A stretch of DNA of 64,000 nucleotides from Janthinobacterium lividum (lineage in GTDB: Bacteria > Pseudomonadota > Gammaproteobacteria > Burkholderiales > Burkholderiaceae_D): assembly GCF_011601275.1 (NCBI RefSeq), contig NZ_JAAOLY010000002.1, positions 1 through 64,000 on the forward strand. Reading direction: 5' to 3'. This document shows, piece by piece, positions 47,229 through 55,888 of the stretch. A model generated the notes under the pieces. The model did no database searches. It had not been told where the DNA came from and saw only the letters and a list, made by a program, of their open reading frames with translations. How positions within the stretch are numbered: position 1 is the stretch's first letter; the number at the start of each line of letters is the position of its first letter. The translations under genes were made by a program, and so were the position numbers.

Positions 47229-48341
47229 TTACGATGGGCGGGTGCTGGTTGGGAATGGCCAGGCTGCAGCCGGTGCCAACACGGTTTTTGCTACAGGTGC
47301 GATAGGTGCCGATGGCTTGGCGACAGGAGCTGCCTTCTTCGGCGCGGCCTTTTTAGGCGCGGCCTTCTTGGCGGCTGGCTTGGCGGCCACGGCGGCTGGT
47401 GCCGCTGGAGCTGCTGCCGGCGCTGCTGCTGGTGCGGCTGCCACGACTGGCGCTGCGGCTGGCTTGGCGGCTGGCTTGGCGGCAGGTTTCGCTGCTGCTT
47501 TTGCTGCCGGCTTCGCTGCTGGCTTGGCTGCAGCTTTTGCTGCTGGCTTCGCTGCTACCTTGGCTGCAGGCTTGGCTGCAGGTTTTGCTGCGACCTTGGC
47601 GGCAGGTTTCGCTGCTGGCTTGGCTGCCGCTTTTGCTGCTGGCTTCGCTGCTGCTTTTGCTGCTGGCTTCGCTGCTGCCTTGGCCGCTGGCTTCGCTGCA
47701 GCTTTTGCTGCTGGCTTGGCTGCCGCTTTGGCTGCTGGCTTGGCTGCTACCTTGGCTGCTACCTTGGCTGCTACCTTGGCTGCTGGCTTGGCTGCCGCTT
47801 TTGCGGCTGGCTTCGCTGCTGCCTTGGCGGCTGGCTTCGCTGCAGCTTTTGCTGCCGGCTTGGCTGCTGCCTTGGCGACGACTTTTTTCGCTGCTGGCTT
47901 GGCTGCCGCTTTGGCGGCCGGTTTCGCTGCTGCCTTGGCTGCAGGTTTCGCTGCGGCTTTTTTCACAGCTGGCTTGGCTGCTGCTTTGGCCGCTGGTTTT
48001 GCTGCGGCTTTTGCTGCTGGCTTGGCGGCCGGTTTGGCTGCGGCTTTTTTCGCGACAGGCTTGGCTGCTGCCTTGGCGGCCGGTTTCGCTGCGGCTTTCG
48101 CTGCTGGCTTGGCGGCCGGTTTCGCTGCTGCCTTGGCCGCTGGTTTTGCTGCGGCTTTCGCTACTGGCTTGGCAGCCACTTTTGCTGCAGGCTTGGCTGC
48201 GGCTTTGGCGGCTGGTTTGGCTGCGGCTTTGGCAGCTGGTTTAGCGGCAACCGTCTTCGCTGCGGCTGCCGGCTTCTTCGCGGCAGGAGCAGCCTTGGCG
48301 GCTGGTTTCTTTACTTCTGATTTCTTAGCGGCTGTTGCCAT
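47229..48341 (-). CDS. Histone H1-like lysine/alanine/proline repeat protein
   Basis: 370 residues built from KPAAKAAA-type repeats over nearly the whole length, like the AlgP/H1-like proteins of Pseudomonas and Bordetella BpH1. The short unique N-terminus is MATAAKKSEVKKPAAKAAP; the C-terminal tail is Ala/Pro-rich ending PTSTRPS. Strongly basic; expected to bind DNA or RNA nonspecifically and stay disordered. The ATG at 48341 has AAGGAGA 6 bases before it; a frame-extending ATG at 48356 is less likely. Repeat number probably varies between strains (inference). Terminator follows. Confidence 0.88.
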   Translation of the reverse strand: MATAAKKSEVKKPAAKAAPAAKKPAAAAKTVAAKPAAKAAAKPAAKAAAKPAAKVAAKPVAKAAAKPAAKAAAKPAAKPAAKAAAKPAAKAAAKPVAKKAAAKPAAKPAAKAAAKPAAKAAAKPAVKKAAAKPAAKAAAKPAAKAAAKPAAKKVVAKAAAKPAAKAAAKPAAKAAAKPAAKAAAKPAAKVAAKVAAKVAAKPAAKAAAKPAAKAAAKPAAKAAAKPAAKAAAKPAAKAAAKPAAKPAAKVAAKPAAKPAAKVAAKPAAKAAAKPAAKPAAKAAAKPAAKPAAKPAAAPVVAAAPAAAPAAAPAAPAAVAAKPAAKKAAPKKAAPKKAAPVAKPSAPIAPVAKTVLAPAAAWPFPTSTRPS

Positions 48342-48426
48342 TTGTCTCTCCTTCATCTGAGATGAGAAATTTAAGCTACAAGATTTAAACCCGTCCGACC
48401 CACCACAGGGATAGGCCAGGCGAATT

Positions 48427-48462
48427 ATTCATCGGCGCAAACGGTCGTTTGCGCTAATGAAT
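48427..48462. promoter_or_regulatory. 36-base palindrome upstream of histone-like gene
   Basis: ATTCAT-cg-GCGCAAACG-gt-CGTTTGCGC-ta-ATGAAT: outer 6-base and inner 9-base arms perfectly inverted. It lies 86-121 bases before the start codon of the histone H1-like gene. No T-run, so not a terminator; it is either an operator or an RNA hairpin in the leader. Confidence 0.6.
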
Positions 48463-48464
48463 TC

Positions 48465-48527
48465 GGCACCAGCTGAACTGCTGCAACTCCTCACGTTTGC
48501 AGCACTTCAGCCATCGTCGGTGCCACC
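48465..48527. repeat. Imperfect inverted repeat in the intergenic region
   Basis: GGCACC/GGTGCC and GCTGAACTGCTGCAA/TTGCAGCACTTCAGC arms face each other across about 10 bases, with a bulge of six bases on one side. It would fold as a long bulged hairpin. It sits directly next to the 36-base palindrome, within the possible leader of the histone-like gene. Confidence 0.5.
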
Positions 48528-48635
48528 CTGCTTTATCTCGCAGCTGGTGGCAAAGTCTGAATTCGGTCATTCGTTTTCGATGCCGTGCGTTTTTTCGCTC
48601 CTCGCATCGCGCTCGCCACAACACCGATGCGTCAA

Positions 48636-48675
48636 ATAAAAAACCGCCATGCCTGAAAAAATTCGGGCACGGCGG
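48636..48675 (-). terminator. Rho-independent terminator of the candidate small RNA
   Basis: On the minus strand the arms CCGCCGTGCC (48666-48675) and GGCATGGCGG (48644-48653) pair fully, with one G-U pair, and are followed by TTTTTTATTTG (48633-48643). No protein gene ends nearby; the LysR gene ends 450 bases upstream. Confidence 0.85.
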
Positions 48676-48788
48676 CAGACGAAAACGGTGTGGTTTTGTG
48701 CATATCCGTGTAAATCTGTATCCCTGTTTTGCGAGGTTTTTTCGCTACCGCGCTGGTTAAAAAACCCCGCATTCTAACGCTCGCATTT
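48636..48788 (-). ncRNA. Candidate small RNA, about 150 nt
   Basis: A complete minus-strand transcription unit without a reading frame. Promoter TTGACA-16-TATGAG at 48816-48821 and 48794-48799. Expected start near 48788. A 5' hairpin with 12-base arms, one mismatch, uses GCGGGGTTTTTT and AAAAAACCTCGC (48759-48770, 48731-48742). Then comes a less structured middle, and a strong intrinsic terminator at 48636-48675. The form (5' stem, open middle, terminator) is that of a trans-acting regulatory RNA. I do not recognise it as 6S, tmRNA, 4.5S or RNase P RNA. Not experimentally supported here. Confidence 0.6.
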
Positions 48789-48793
48789 GCAAT

Positions 48794-48821
48794 CTCATAA
48801 AGTACACGAAAACCTTGTCAA
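48794..48821 (-). promoter_or_regulatory. Sigma-70 promoter of the candidate small RNA
   Basis: Minus strand: perfect -35 TTGACA (48816-48821), 16-base spacer, -10 TATGAG (48794-48799). It is the best -35 box I noticed in the window and points away from the LysR gene towards the terminator 120 bases on. Confidence 0.6.
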
Positions 48822-49121
48822 TGCGCAACCGGCACGACACGTTTTCGCCCGCTTTTTTGCACGATACGCGTGCTATCGCACAATCGCGCGGCAAATGCCG
48901 CCGCCAGCGTATCCGGAAACGATATTTACACCCCGTCCCGCGCGCATTGGCGCCATCAAAAAAATGCATCGCGGCGCGCGCGATGCGGCGAAAAAATGGC
49001 CGCACTTTTCTGCGCCACCGCGCCACTGCACCTCATGAAAAAGCAGCGCGAAAAAACGCGGCGTGCGATGCCGCAGCCGGTCCTCAGGATGATGGCGCCA
49101 GGCTGGAAAAAGCAGGCCAGG

Positions 49122-50042
49122 CTAGCGCGTGTCGCCGGAAGACGCGGGCCGGGAGAGCGCCAGCGCCGTATCGATAAAGGCGCGCAGTTTGGGCTGGCTC
49201 TGGGTACGGGCAGGAAAATACAGGAACAATCCGCTCGTCGTCGGAACGTAGTTTTCCAGCACCCGCAGCAAGCTGCCGCTGGCCAGGCCAGCTTCGATTT
49301 CCACGTCCGGCATATACGCCAGGCCCAGACCCGAGCGCGCGAAATCGGCGATCAGCGTGGTGTCGTTGACGACCAGGGGCGCGCCGGTTTCCACCAGAAA
49401 TTCCTCGCCATCGCGCACAAAGCGCCAGCGGTGCAAGGCGCCGGAAGTGTGGAAGCGGTAGGCCAGCGTGTCGTGGCGCATCAGGTCTTCCGGAATCAGC
49501 GGCCGCCCTTTCCGCTCGAAGTAGCCGGGCGCGCCAACCACGGACCAGCGCAAGTCCCCCGTCAGGCGCACGGCCACCATCTCCTGCTCCACCGACTGTC
49601 CCAGGCGGATGCCCGCATCGTAACCGTGCGCCAGCAAATCGACGGCGCCATCGTCGAGCGACAGGTCGATGGTCACGTCAGGATAGCTGCTGCGAAAACG
49701 CGGTATCAATGCGCGCATCACCAGCGCGCCCAGCGCGCGCGGCACCGTCAGCCGCAAATGGCCGGCGGGCCGGTCGCGAAACATGGTCAGCGCGGCGAAG
49801 GCGTCATCGATCTGCCGGGTGGCGCCGGCCAGGCTGGCGTACAGGCCCGCGCCGGCTTCGGTGAAGGCGACATTGCGCGTATTGCGCTTGAAAAGCAGCA
49901 CGCCATGCTGGCGCTCCATCACCTTGACCGCCTTGCTGACGGCCGTCACCGTCACGCCAAGCTGCAGTGCCGCGGCGCTGAAACTTTTGCGCTCGGCGAC
50001 CGCAAGAAAGGTACGAATGCCATCGAGAGAGTTATTTTTCAT
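49122..50042 (-). CDS. LysR-family transcriptional regulator
   Basis: 306 residues. N-terminal winged helix (SLDGIRTFLAVAERKSFSAA, LGVTVTAVSKAVKVMERQHG, LLFKRNTRNVAFTEAG), then a substrate-binding-type effector domain (GHLRLTVPRALGALVMRALI, GLAYMPDVEIEAGL). Divergent from the NTF2-like/SDR pair across 122 bases, the classic layout for a LysR regulator and its target. Inducer unknown. Confidence 0.93.
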   Translation of the reverse strand: MKNNSLDGIRTFLAVAERKSFSAAALQLGVTVTAVSKAVKVMERQHGVLLFKRNTRNVAFTEAGAGLYASLAGATRQIDDAFAALTMFRDRPAGHLRLTVPRALGALVMRALIPRFRSSYPDVTIDLSLDDGAVDLLAHGYDAGIRLGQSVEQEMVAVRLTGDLRWSVVGAPGYFERKGRPLIPEDLMRHDTLAYRFHTSGALHRWRFVRDGEEFLVETGAPLVVNDTTLIADFARSGLGLAYMPDVEIEAGLASGSLLRVLENYVPTTSGLFLYFPARTQSQPKLRAFIDTALALSRPASSGDTR

Positions 50043-50164
50043 GCGCGATCACGCCGCCAATAATGAACCTGAAGTGTAAAACCTATCACCCCTACGCTAC
50101 TTTTTCTCTGCAATTGAACGCCATATGATGGTCGCTCCCTACCTCTCCACCGAAAGGAAGCACC

Positions 50165-50494
50165 ATGTCTCTCCTCATGCCGGCCATCGTCGGCGATTAC
50201 TTTAGCGCCGACAACCATCACGATAGCAACGCCGTGGCGCAATGCTTCGCCGCCGATGGCGTCGTTCACGACGAAGGCCGGACCCACGCAGGCCATGCCG
50301 CCATCCAGGCCTGGAAAGAAGCTGGCAGCAAGCAGTACGGCGCCACCGTCAGCCCCATCTCGGCCGACACCCAGGGCGCGCGCTGCGTGGTCACCGGCAG
50401 CGTCAGCGGCAGTTTCCCCGGCAGCCCGCTGGCGCTGCGCTTTGCCTTCACGCTCGCCAGCAACCGCATCCAGACCCTGGAGATCGGCGCATGA
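50165..50494 (+). CDS. NTF2/SnoaL-like domain protein
   Basis: 109 residues, a single alpha+beta barrel of the SnoaL-like group: ADNHHDSNAVAQCFAADGVV, DEGRTHAGHAAIQAWKEA, then strands VVTGSVSGSFPGSP and LRFAFTLASNRIQTLEIGA. GAAAGGAAG precedes the ATG. Translationally coupled (ATGA) to the following SDR gene. Such proteins are small-molecule binding domains or isomerase/hydratase-like enzymes; reaction unknown. Confidence 0.85.
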   Translation: MSLLMPAIVGDYFSADNHHDSNAVAQCFAADGVVHDEGRTHAGHAAIQAWKEAGSKQYGATVSPISADTQGARCVVTGSVSGSFPGSPLALRFAFTLASNRIQTLEIGA

Positions 50495-51270
50495 ATACCG
50501 ATTTCAAGGACAAGCGCGTGCTGATCACGGGCGGCACGAAGGGCATGATGGGCGCGGCAACGCTGAAACTGATGCTCGAGCGGGGCGCGCAAGTGGCGAC
50601 CACGGCGCGCTCCGCCAGCAGCAGCTTGCCGGCCGGCATGCATTTCATCGCGGCCGACCTGCGTACCCGCGCGGGAACCGACACGGTGATCAAGGAAGTG
50701 CTGGCCAGCCTGGGCGGGGTCGATATCCTGATCAATAACGTGGGCGGCTCGACGGCCGCGGGCGGCGGTGCGCTAGCCCTGGACGACGATGCCTGGGAAG
50801 ACGCGCTCAATGGCAACCTGCTTGCCGCCGTGCGCCTCGACCGCGCCCTGCTGCCGGCGATGGTGGCACGCCAATACGGCGTGATCATCCACATCTCGTC
50901 TATCCAGCGCAGCCTGCCGCTGTATGACTCGACGCTGGCGTATGCGGCCGCCAAGGCTGCGCTGAGCAACTACAGCAAGGGGCTGTCGAAGGAATACGGT
51001 CCGCAGGGCATCCGCATCAATACCGTCTCGCCGGGCTTTATTGAAACCACGGCGGCCCACGCGATGATACGGCGCTGGGCCGACCACGCGGGCATCGACG
51101 AAGAGGCGGCCCGCCAGAAGCTGATGCAGACGCTGGGCGGCATTCCCATCGGCCGCCCGGGCACGCCGGAAGAAGTGGCCGAACTGGTTGCATTTCTGGC
51201 CTCGGACCGCGCTGCGTCGATCCACGGTGCCGAGTATGTGATCGACGGCGGTACCATTCCGACCGCGTGA
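50491..51270 (+). CDS. Short-chain dehydrogenase/reductase
   Basis: 259 residues. NAD(P)-binding TGGTKGMMG (13-21), NNVGG (82-86), catalytic SSI Ser near 137, Tyr151 and Lys155 (LAYAAAKAALSNYSKG), and the C-terminal SIHGAEYVIDGGTIPTA typical of classical SDRs. Starts at the ATGA overlap with the SnoaL-like gene. Likely controlled by the divergent LysR protein. Substrate unknown. Confidence 0.92.
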   Translation: MNTDFKDKRVLITGGTKGMMGAATLKLMLERGAQVATTARSASSSLPAGMHFIAADLRTRAGTDTVIKEVLASLGGVDILINNVGGSTAAGGGALALDDDAWEDALNGNLLAAVRLDRALLPAMVARQYGVIIHISSIQRSLPLYDSTLAYAAAKAALSNYSKGLSKEYGPQGIRINTVSPGFIETTAAHAMIRRWADHAGIDEEAARQKLMQTLGGIPIGRPGTPEEVAELVAFLASDRAASIHGAEYVIDGGTIPTA

Positions 51271-51298
51271 GCCCGATGCAATAAGTTCTCCAGATAGC

Positions 51299-51325
51299 AA
51301 AAGGCCCCGCATCCGCGAGGCCTTT
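51299..51325. terminator. Bidirectional terminator between SDR gene and nrdB
   Basis: AAAGGCC(c)CGC-atcc-GCG(a)GGCCTTT, 29 bases after the SDR stop and 31 before the nrdB stop on the other strand. A/T ends on both sides allow use in both directions; the T-runs are short. Confidence 0.65.
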
Positions 51326-51355
51326 GTCATATGACTTGTGACGCTATCGGCTGGC

Positions 51356-52507
51356 TTATTCCCAGTTCAGCGCGCCACCGGTCTGGTATTCCGTCACGCG
51401 CGTCTCGAAGAAGTTGCGTTCCTTCTTCATGTCGATCATTTCGCTCATCCACGGGAATGGATTTTCTTCCTGGGCGAACAGCGGCTCGATGCCGATCTGC
51501 TGCGCGCGGCGGTTGGCGATGAAGCGCAGGTAGCCCTTGAACATCGGCGCGTTCAGACCCAGCACGCCGCGCGGCATGGTGTCTTCCGCGTACGCGTATT
51601 CCAGTTCCACGGCTTTCATGAACAGATCCTTGATCTCTTCGCGGAAGGCGGCCGTCCACAGCTGCGGATTTTCCATCTTGATCGTGTTGATCAAGTCGAT
51701 GCCGAAGTTGCAGTGCATCGATTCGTCGCGCAGGATGTACTGGTACTGCTCGGCCGCACCCATCATCTTGTTCTGGCGGCCCAGCGCCAGGATCTGCGTG
51801 AAGCCGACGTAGAAGAACAGGCCTTCCATCAGGCAGGCAAACACGATCAGGGATTTGAGCAGCTTCTGATCGTTTTCCACCGTGCCGGTGACGAAGGCAG
51901 GGTCGGTCAGGGTGTTGATGAACGGGATCAGGAATTCATCCTTGTCGCGGATCGACTTGACTTCGTTATAGGCGTTGAAGATCTCGCCTTCGTCCAGGCC
52001 CAGCGATTCGACGATGTACTGGTAGGCATGCGTGTGGATCGCTTCCTCGAACGCCTGGCGCAGCAGGTACTGGCGGCACTCGGGCGCCGTGATGTGGCGG
52101 TAGGTGCCCAGCACGATGTTGTTGGCGGCCAGCGAGTCGGCCGTCACGAAGAAGCCCAGGTTGCGCTTGACCAGGCGGCGCTCGTCGTCCGTCAGGCCGT
52201 TCGGGTTTTTCCACAGCTCGATATCGCGCTGCATGTTCACTTCCTGCGGCATCCAGTGGTTGGCGCAGCCGGCCAGGTATTTGTCCCATGCCCATTTGTA
52301 CTTGAACGGCACCAGCTGGTTGACGTCCGTCTTGCCATTGATGATGCGCTTGTCGTCGGCATTCACGCGGCGCGCCACTTGCTCGGCGTTCGCTTCGGAC
52401 GGCTCGGCACCTGCCGGCAGGTTCAATTCGGTATTTCCCAATGGCGCTTGCTGCGCCGGACGCGGCACAGCTGCCGACGTGGTTTCATCATCCCAGGACA
52501 ACGACAT
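51356..52507 (-). CDS. nrdB: Class Ia ribonucleotide reductase small subunit
   Basis: 383 residues. Houses the diiron-tyrosyl radical cofactor; iron-ligand helices visible as [17 protein letters not shown] and [16 protein letters not shown]-terminus TGGALNWE would dock to NrdA. The ATG at 52507 with AAGGAAG upstream is preferred over 52525. Follows nrdA by 118 bases on the same strand. The N-terminal 60 residues are an extra, Ala/Pro-rich. Confidence 0.95.
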   Translation of the reverse strand: MSLSWDDETTSAAVPRPAQQAPLGNTELNLPAGAEPSEANAEQVARRVNADDKRIINGKTDVNQLVPFKYKWAWDKYLAGCANHWMPQEVNMQRDIELWKNPNGLTDDERRLVKRNLGFFVTADSLAANNIVLGTYRHITAPECRQYLLRQAFEEAIHTHAYQYIVESLGLDEGEIFNAYNEVKSIRDKDEFLIPFINTLTDPAFVTGTVENDQKLLKSLIVFACLMEGLFFYVGFTQILALGRQNKMMGAAEQYQYILRDESMHCNFGIDLINTIKMENPQLWTAAFREEIKDLFMKAVELEYAYAEDTMPRGVLGLNAPMFKGYLRFIANRRAQQIGIEPLFAQEENPFPWMSEMIDMKKERNFFETRVTEYQTGGALNWE

Positions 52508-52625
52508 ATTCTTCTTCCTTTCCATGCCGGCGAGCCGGCGATCCGCAACAGGCCCGTTGAATCGGACAATGCGGACATTGACAACATTGAATCAGCCCAG
52601 AAGCTCTGGGCTGACAACTAAAATC

Positions 52626-55577
52626 TTACTGGCAGGCTTCGCACTCTTCAAAGCCGTCATCACCCGGACGCAGGTAGCATGCTTCGCCATCGGCGTCGTC
52701 CGCTGCCGCTGCCACCACTGGCGCCACGGCCACCGCTGCTGCCGCCACGACCGCTGCCTGGGCGCTTTGCGCACTGGCCGACATGCCGCCATCGACTGCC
52801 ACGGCGTTCAGGGCGCCCGTCTTGGAGGTCGATTTCTCCATATGGGTAGCGGCGATGGTACGCAGGTAGTAGGTGGTTTTCAGGCCACGCAGCCATGCCA
52901 GCTTGTAGGTCTCGTCCAGTTTCTTGCCCGATGCGCCAGCCATGTAGATGTTCAGCGACTGAGCCTGGTCGATCCACTTCTGGCGACGCGAAGCCGCTTC
53001 CACCAGCCAGCTTGGCGACACTTCAAAGGCCGTGGCGTAGATGTCGCGCAGGTCTTGCGGGATGCGGTCGATCTTCACCAGCGAGCCGTCGAAGTACTTC
53101 AGGTCCGAGATCATGACTTCATCCCACAGGTCGCGCGCCTTCAGGTCGCGCACCAGGTAGCCATTGATCTCGGTGAATTCGCCCGACAGGTTCGATTTCA
53201 CGTACAGGTTCTGGAACGTCGGCTCGATACAGGCCGATACGCCGATGATGTTCGAAATCGTCGCCGTTGGGGCGATCGCCACGCAGTTCGAGTTGCGCAT
53301 GCCGAACTTGGCGATGCGTTCACGCACCGGCGTCCAGTCCATGGCCGACGAGGAATCGACTTCCAGGTAGCCGCCGCGCTCTTCGGCCAGCAGTTTGACC
53401 GAGTCTTGCGGCAGGATGCCGCGGTCCCACAGCGAACCGGCATACGATTCATAGCGGCCGCGCTCTTCGGCCAGTTCCGTCGACGCCAGGTAGGCGTAGT
53501 AGCAGACGGCTTCCATCGAGGTGTCGGCAAACGACACAGCGGCGTCCGAAGCGAACGGCACGCGCATCATGTGCAGGCAATCCTGGAAGCCCATCACACC
53601 CATGCCGACCGGACGGTGGCGCATGTTCGAATTGCGCGCCTTCTCGACGGCGTAGTAATTGATGTCGATGACGTTGTCGAGCATGCGCATGGCGGTGCGG
53701 ATGGTCTTGGCCAGCTTGACGTGATCGAGCTTGCCTTCCTTCATGTGCGCCGGCATGTTGACGGAACCGAGGTTGCAAACGGCGATTTCGTCAGGGCCCG
53801 TGTTCAGCGTGATTTCCGTGCACAGGTTCGAGCTGTGGACGACGCCGACGTGCGACTGCGGGCTGCGGATGTTGCAAGGATCCTTGAACGTGATCCATGG
53901 GTGGCCCGTTTCAAACAGCATCGACAGCATCTTGCGCCACAGGTCCAGCGCGGCGATCTTCTTGAAGACGCGGATTTCGCCGGCGGCGGCCTTGGCTTCG
54001 TAGCCCAGGTAAGCCTGTTCAAAAGCCTTGCCGACCTTGTCGTGCAGGTCTGGTGTGTCCGATGGCGAGAACAGGGTCCAATCGCCTTTTTCCATGACGC
54101 GCTTCATGAACATGTCGGGAATCCAGTTCGCCGTGTTCATGTCGTGCGTGCGGCGGCGGTCGTCGCCCGTGTTCTTGCGCAGGTCGAGGAATTCCTCGAT
54201 GTCCATGTGCCAGGTTTCCAGGTAGGCGCAGACGGCGCCCTTGCGCTTGCCGCCCTGGTTGACTGCCACGGCCGTGTCGTTGACCACTTTCAGGAACGGC
54301 ACCACGCCTTGCGACTTGCCGTTGGTGCCCTTGATGTGGGCGCCCAGGGCGCGCACTGGCGTCCAGTCGTTGCCCAGGCCGCCGGCGAACTTGGCCAGCA
54401 GCGCATTGTCCTTGATGGCGTCGTAGATGCCTTCCAGGTCATCGGAGACGGTGCTCAGGTAGCACGACGACAGCTGCGAGCGCAGGGTGCCCGAATTGAA
54501 CAGGGTCGGCGTCGAGCTCATGAAGTCGAACGAGGACAGCAGGCTGTAGAACTCGATGGCGCGCGCTTCGCGGTCCGCTTCGTTCAGCGCCAGGCCCATG
54601 GCCACGCGCATATAGAAGGCTTGCGGCATTTCGATGCGCACGTCCTGGATGTGCAGGAAGTAACGGTCGTACAGGGTTTGCAGGCCGATGTAGCCGAACT
54701 GCAAGTCGCGGTCAGCGACGATGGCTTTCGCCAGGCGCTCCAGGTCGAAGCTGGCAAGTACCGGGTTCAGCAGCTCGGCGGCGATACCCTTGGCAATGTA
54801 TTGCGGGAAATACGTCAGGTATTCGGCGGCAGCGGCCGCTTGCGGCACTTCCTTGCCGAACACTTCCTTGCGCACCGTGTGCAGCAGGATGCGGGCCGTG
54901 ACCTGGCTGTAGGCCGGGTCTTTTTCCATCAGCGCGCGCGCCGCCAGGATGGCCGACTTGTGCAGCTCTTCGACAGGCACGCCGTCGTACAGGTTTTTCA
55001 CCGTTTCAGCCAGGATGGCGTCGGCATCGACGTGCTTTTCCAGGCCGGCGCAGGCGGCGTTGATCAGGTCGCGCACTTCCTGCATGTCCAGCAGGCGGCG
55101 CACGCCGTTGTCCAGCACGTTCAGTTGCGGTGCGGAAACTTGCGCGGACGCGCCTTGCGCTTCCTTCTGCAAGCGGCGCTCTTCCATATGCTTGGCGCGG
55201 TACAGCACGTAGGCACGCGCCACGTCGTGCTCGCCCGAACGCATCAGCGACAGTTCCACCTGGTCTTGCACATCTTCGATATGGAAGGTGCCGCCGCCCG
55301 GATGGCGGCGCACCAGCGCGGCGACGACGCCGTCCGTCAGTTGCTCCACCAGTTCGCGGATGCGTGCCGAGGCTGCGCCCTGGCCGCCGTTAACGGCCAA
55401 AAACGCCTTGGTCATGGCGATGGCGATCTTCGAAGGCTCAAATGCCACCACCGCGCCGTTGCGGCGGATGATGCGATAGTCGCCCAATGCCGCGCCCGTG
55501 CTCGCCACGCTGTTGGCCGCGCCTGGCGCTGGCGATACTGGCGTTGGATGGATGGAAATATCTTGTGGTGATTGCAT
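52626..55577 (-). CDS. nrdA: Class Ia ribonucleotide reductase large subunit
   Basis: 983 residues, longer than enterobacterial NrdA (about 760). N-terminal ATP-cone (RRNGAVVAFEPSKIAIAMTK, about 35-125), then a further helical region before the ten-stranded barrel (NSGTLRSQLSSCYLSTV holds an active-site Cys; NLCTEITLNT; RPVGMGVMGFQDCLHM). An alanine/valine-rich linker (about 930-965) precedes the C-terminal redox pair CEAC. Makes dNDPs with NrdB. NrdR boxes and a good promoter lie upstream, so dNTP-responsive repression is expected. Confidence 0.96.
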   Translation of the reverse strand: MQSPQDISIHPTPVSPAPGAANSVASTGAALGDYRIIRRNGAVVAFEPSKIAIAMTKAFLAVNGGQGAASARIRELVEQLTDGVVAALVRRHPGGGTFHIEDVQDQVELSLMRSGEHDVARAYVLYRAKHMEERRLQKEAQGASAQVSAPQLNVLDNGVRRLLDMQEVRDLINAACAGLEKHVDADAILAETVKNLYDGVPVEELHKSAILAARALMEKDPAYSQVTARILLHTVRKEVFGKEVPQAAAAAEYLTYFPQYIAKGIAAELLNPVLASFDLERLAKAIVADRDLQFGYIGLQTLYDRYFLHIQDVRIEMPQAFYMRVAMGLALNEADREARAIEFYSLLSSFDFMSSTPTLFNSGTLRSQLSSCYLSTVSDDLEGIYDAIKDNALLAKFAGGLGNDWTPVRALGAHIKGTNGKSQGVVPFLKVVNDTAVAVNQGGKRKGAVCAYLETWHMDIEEFLDLRKNTGDDRRRTHDMNTANWIPDMFMKRVMEKGDWTLFSPSDTPDLHDKVGKAFEQAYLGYEAKAAAGEIRVFKKIAALDLWRKMLSMLFETGHPWITFKDPCNIRSPQSHVGVVHSSNLCTEITLNTGPDEIAVCNLGSVNMPAHMKEGKLDHVKLAKTIRTAMRMLDNVIDINYYAVEKARNSNMRHRPVGMGVMGFQDCLHMMRVPFASDAAVSFADTSMEAVCYYAYLASTELAEERGRYESYAGSLWDRGILPQDSVKLLAEERGGYLEVDSSSAMDWTPVRERIAKFGMRNSNCVAIAPTATISNIIGVSACIEPTFQNLYVKSNLSGEFTEINGYLVRDLKARDLWDEVMISDLKYFDGSLVKIDRIPQDLRDIYATAFEVSPSWLVEAASRRQKWIDQAQSLNIYMAGASGKKLDETYKLAWLRGLKTTYYLRTIAATHMEKSTSKTGALNAVAVDGGMSASAQSAQAAVVAAAAVAVAPVVAAAADDADGEACYLRPGDDGFEECEACQ

Positions 55578-55841
55578 TGAAGCTCCCGTTGTCAGCTAAA
55601 GTCAGCCTGCAGTTTTGCTGCCGCGTGTGTTGTTGAATAGAACGCCCGATGGTCAGGGTTTCTTCAGATATTTGTTGCTAAATAGTAAATTAATAATGCA
55701 TAAAACAGTGTCAGAATCCATCTCGCCACACCGCACTGCCCGGCTGGCGCGAAACACGATCAAGGGTGATAAACCGCCAGTTCCAGTGCTTTATCAGCAA
55801 TCCGGGTAGCTTTGACAATAATTCTGAAAACGTCTGTGATG

Positions 55842-55857
55842 GCACTACATATAGTCT
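55842..55857. promoter_or_regulatory. NrdR box 1
   Basis: GCACTACATATAGTCT, a near match to the NrdR palindrome ACACTATATATAGTGT. It lies 31 bases (start to start) from box 2, the known spacing of paired NrdR boxes. Confidence 0.85.
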
Positions 55858-55872
55858 TTACGTCCAACTTCT

Positions 55873-55888
55873 GCACTAATTGTAGTAC
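55873..55888. promoter_or_regulatory. NrdR box 2
   Basis: GCACTAATTGTAGTAC, the second palindromic box, overlapping the -10 element of the predicted nrdA promoter (TACAAT on the minus strand). NrdR bound here would block RNA polymerase. Confidence 0.85.

Larger units (their letters stand above)
48342..49121. other. Long structured intergenic region
   Basis: 780 bases with no convincing protein gene. In minus-strand order it holds the 3' side of the LysR gene, a TTGACA promoter (48794-48821), a ~150-nt candidate small RNA, its terminator (48636-48675), several large imperfect inverted repeats, a 36-base palindrome (48427-48462) and the leader of the histone-like gene. Short open frames occur on both strands but look like chance: no ribosome sites, and skewed Arg/Cys-rich composition. 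Confidence 0.7.

Noticed and set aside
47500-48240. Regular short DNA repeats resembling an array
   Set aside because: They are codon-level repeats of a Lys/Ala/Pro protein, without spacers; not CRISPR.
47242-48360. Plus-strand frame of GFAAAFAAGLAA-type repeats, and another Cys/Trp/Leu-rich frame
   Set aside because: Both are mirror images of the Lys/Ala repeat gene on the minus strand, which has a good ribosome site and terminator.
48757-49026. 89-codon minus-strand frame, Arg/Cys-rich
   Set aside because: No ribosome site, odd composition, and it overlaps the promoter and 5' end of the candidate small RNA.
52104-55571. 1155-codon open frame on the plus strand
   Set aside because: Antisense to nrdA/nrdB, which have clear family motifs, ribosome sites and promoter. 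The frame is a composition artefact.
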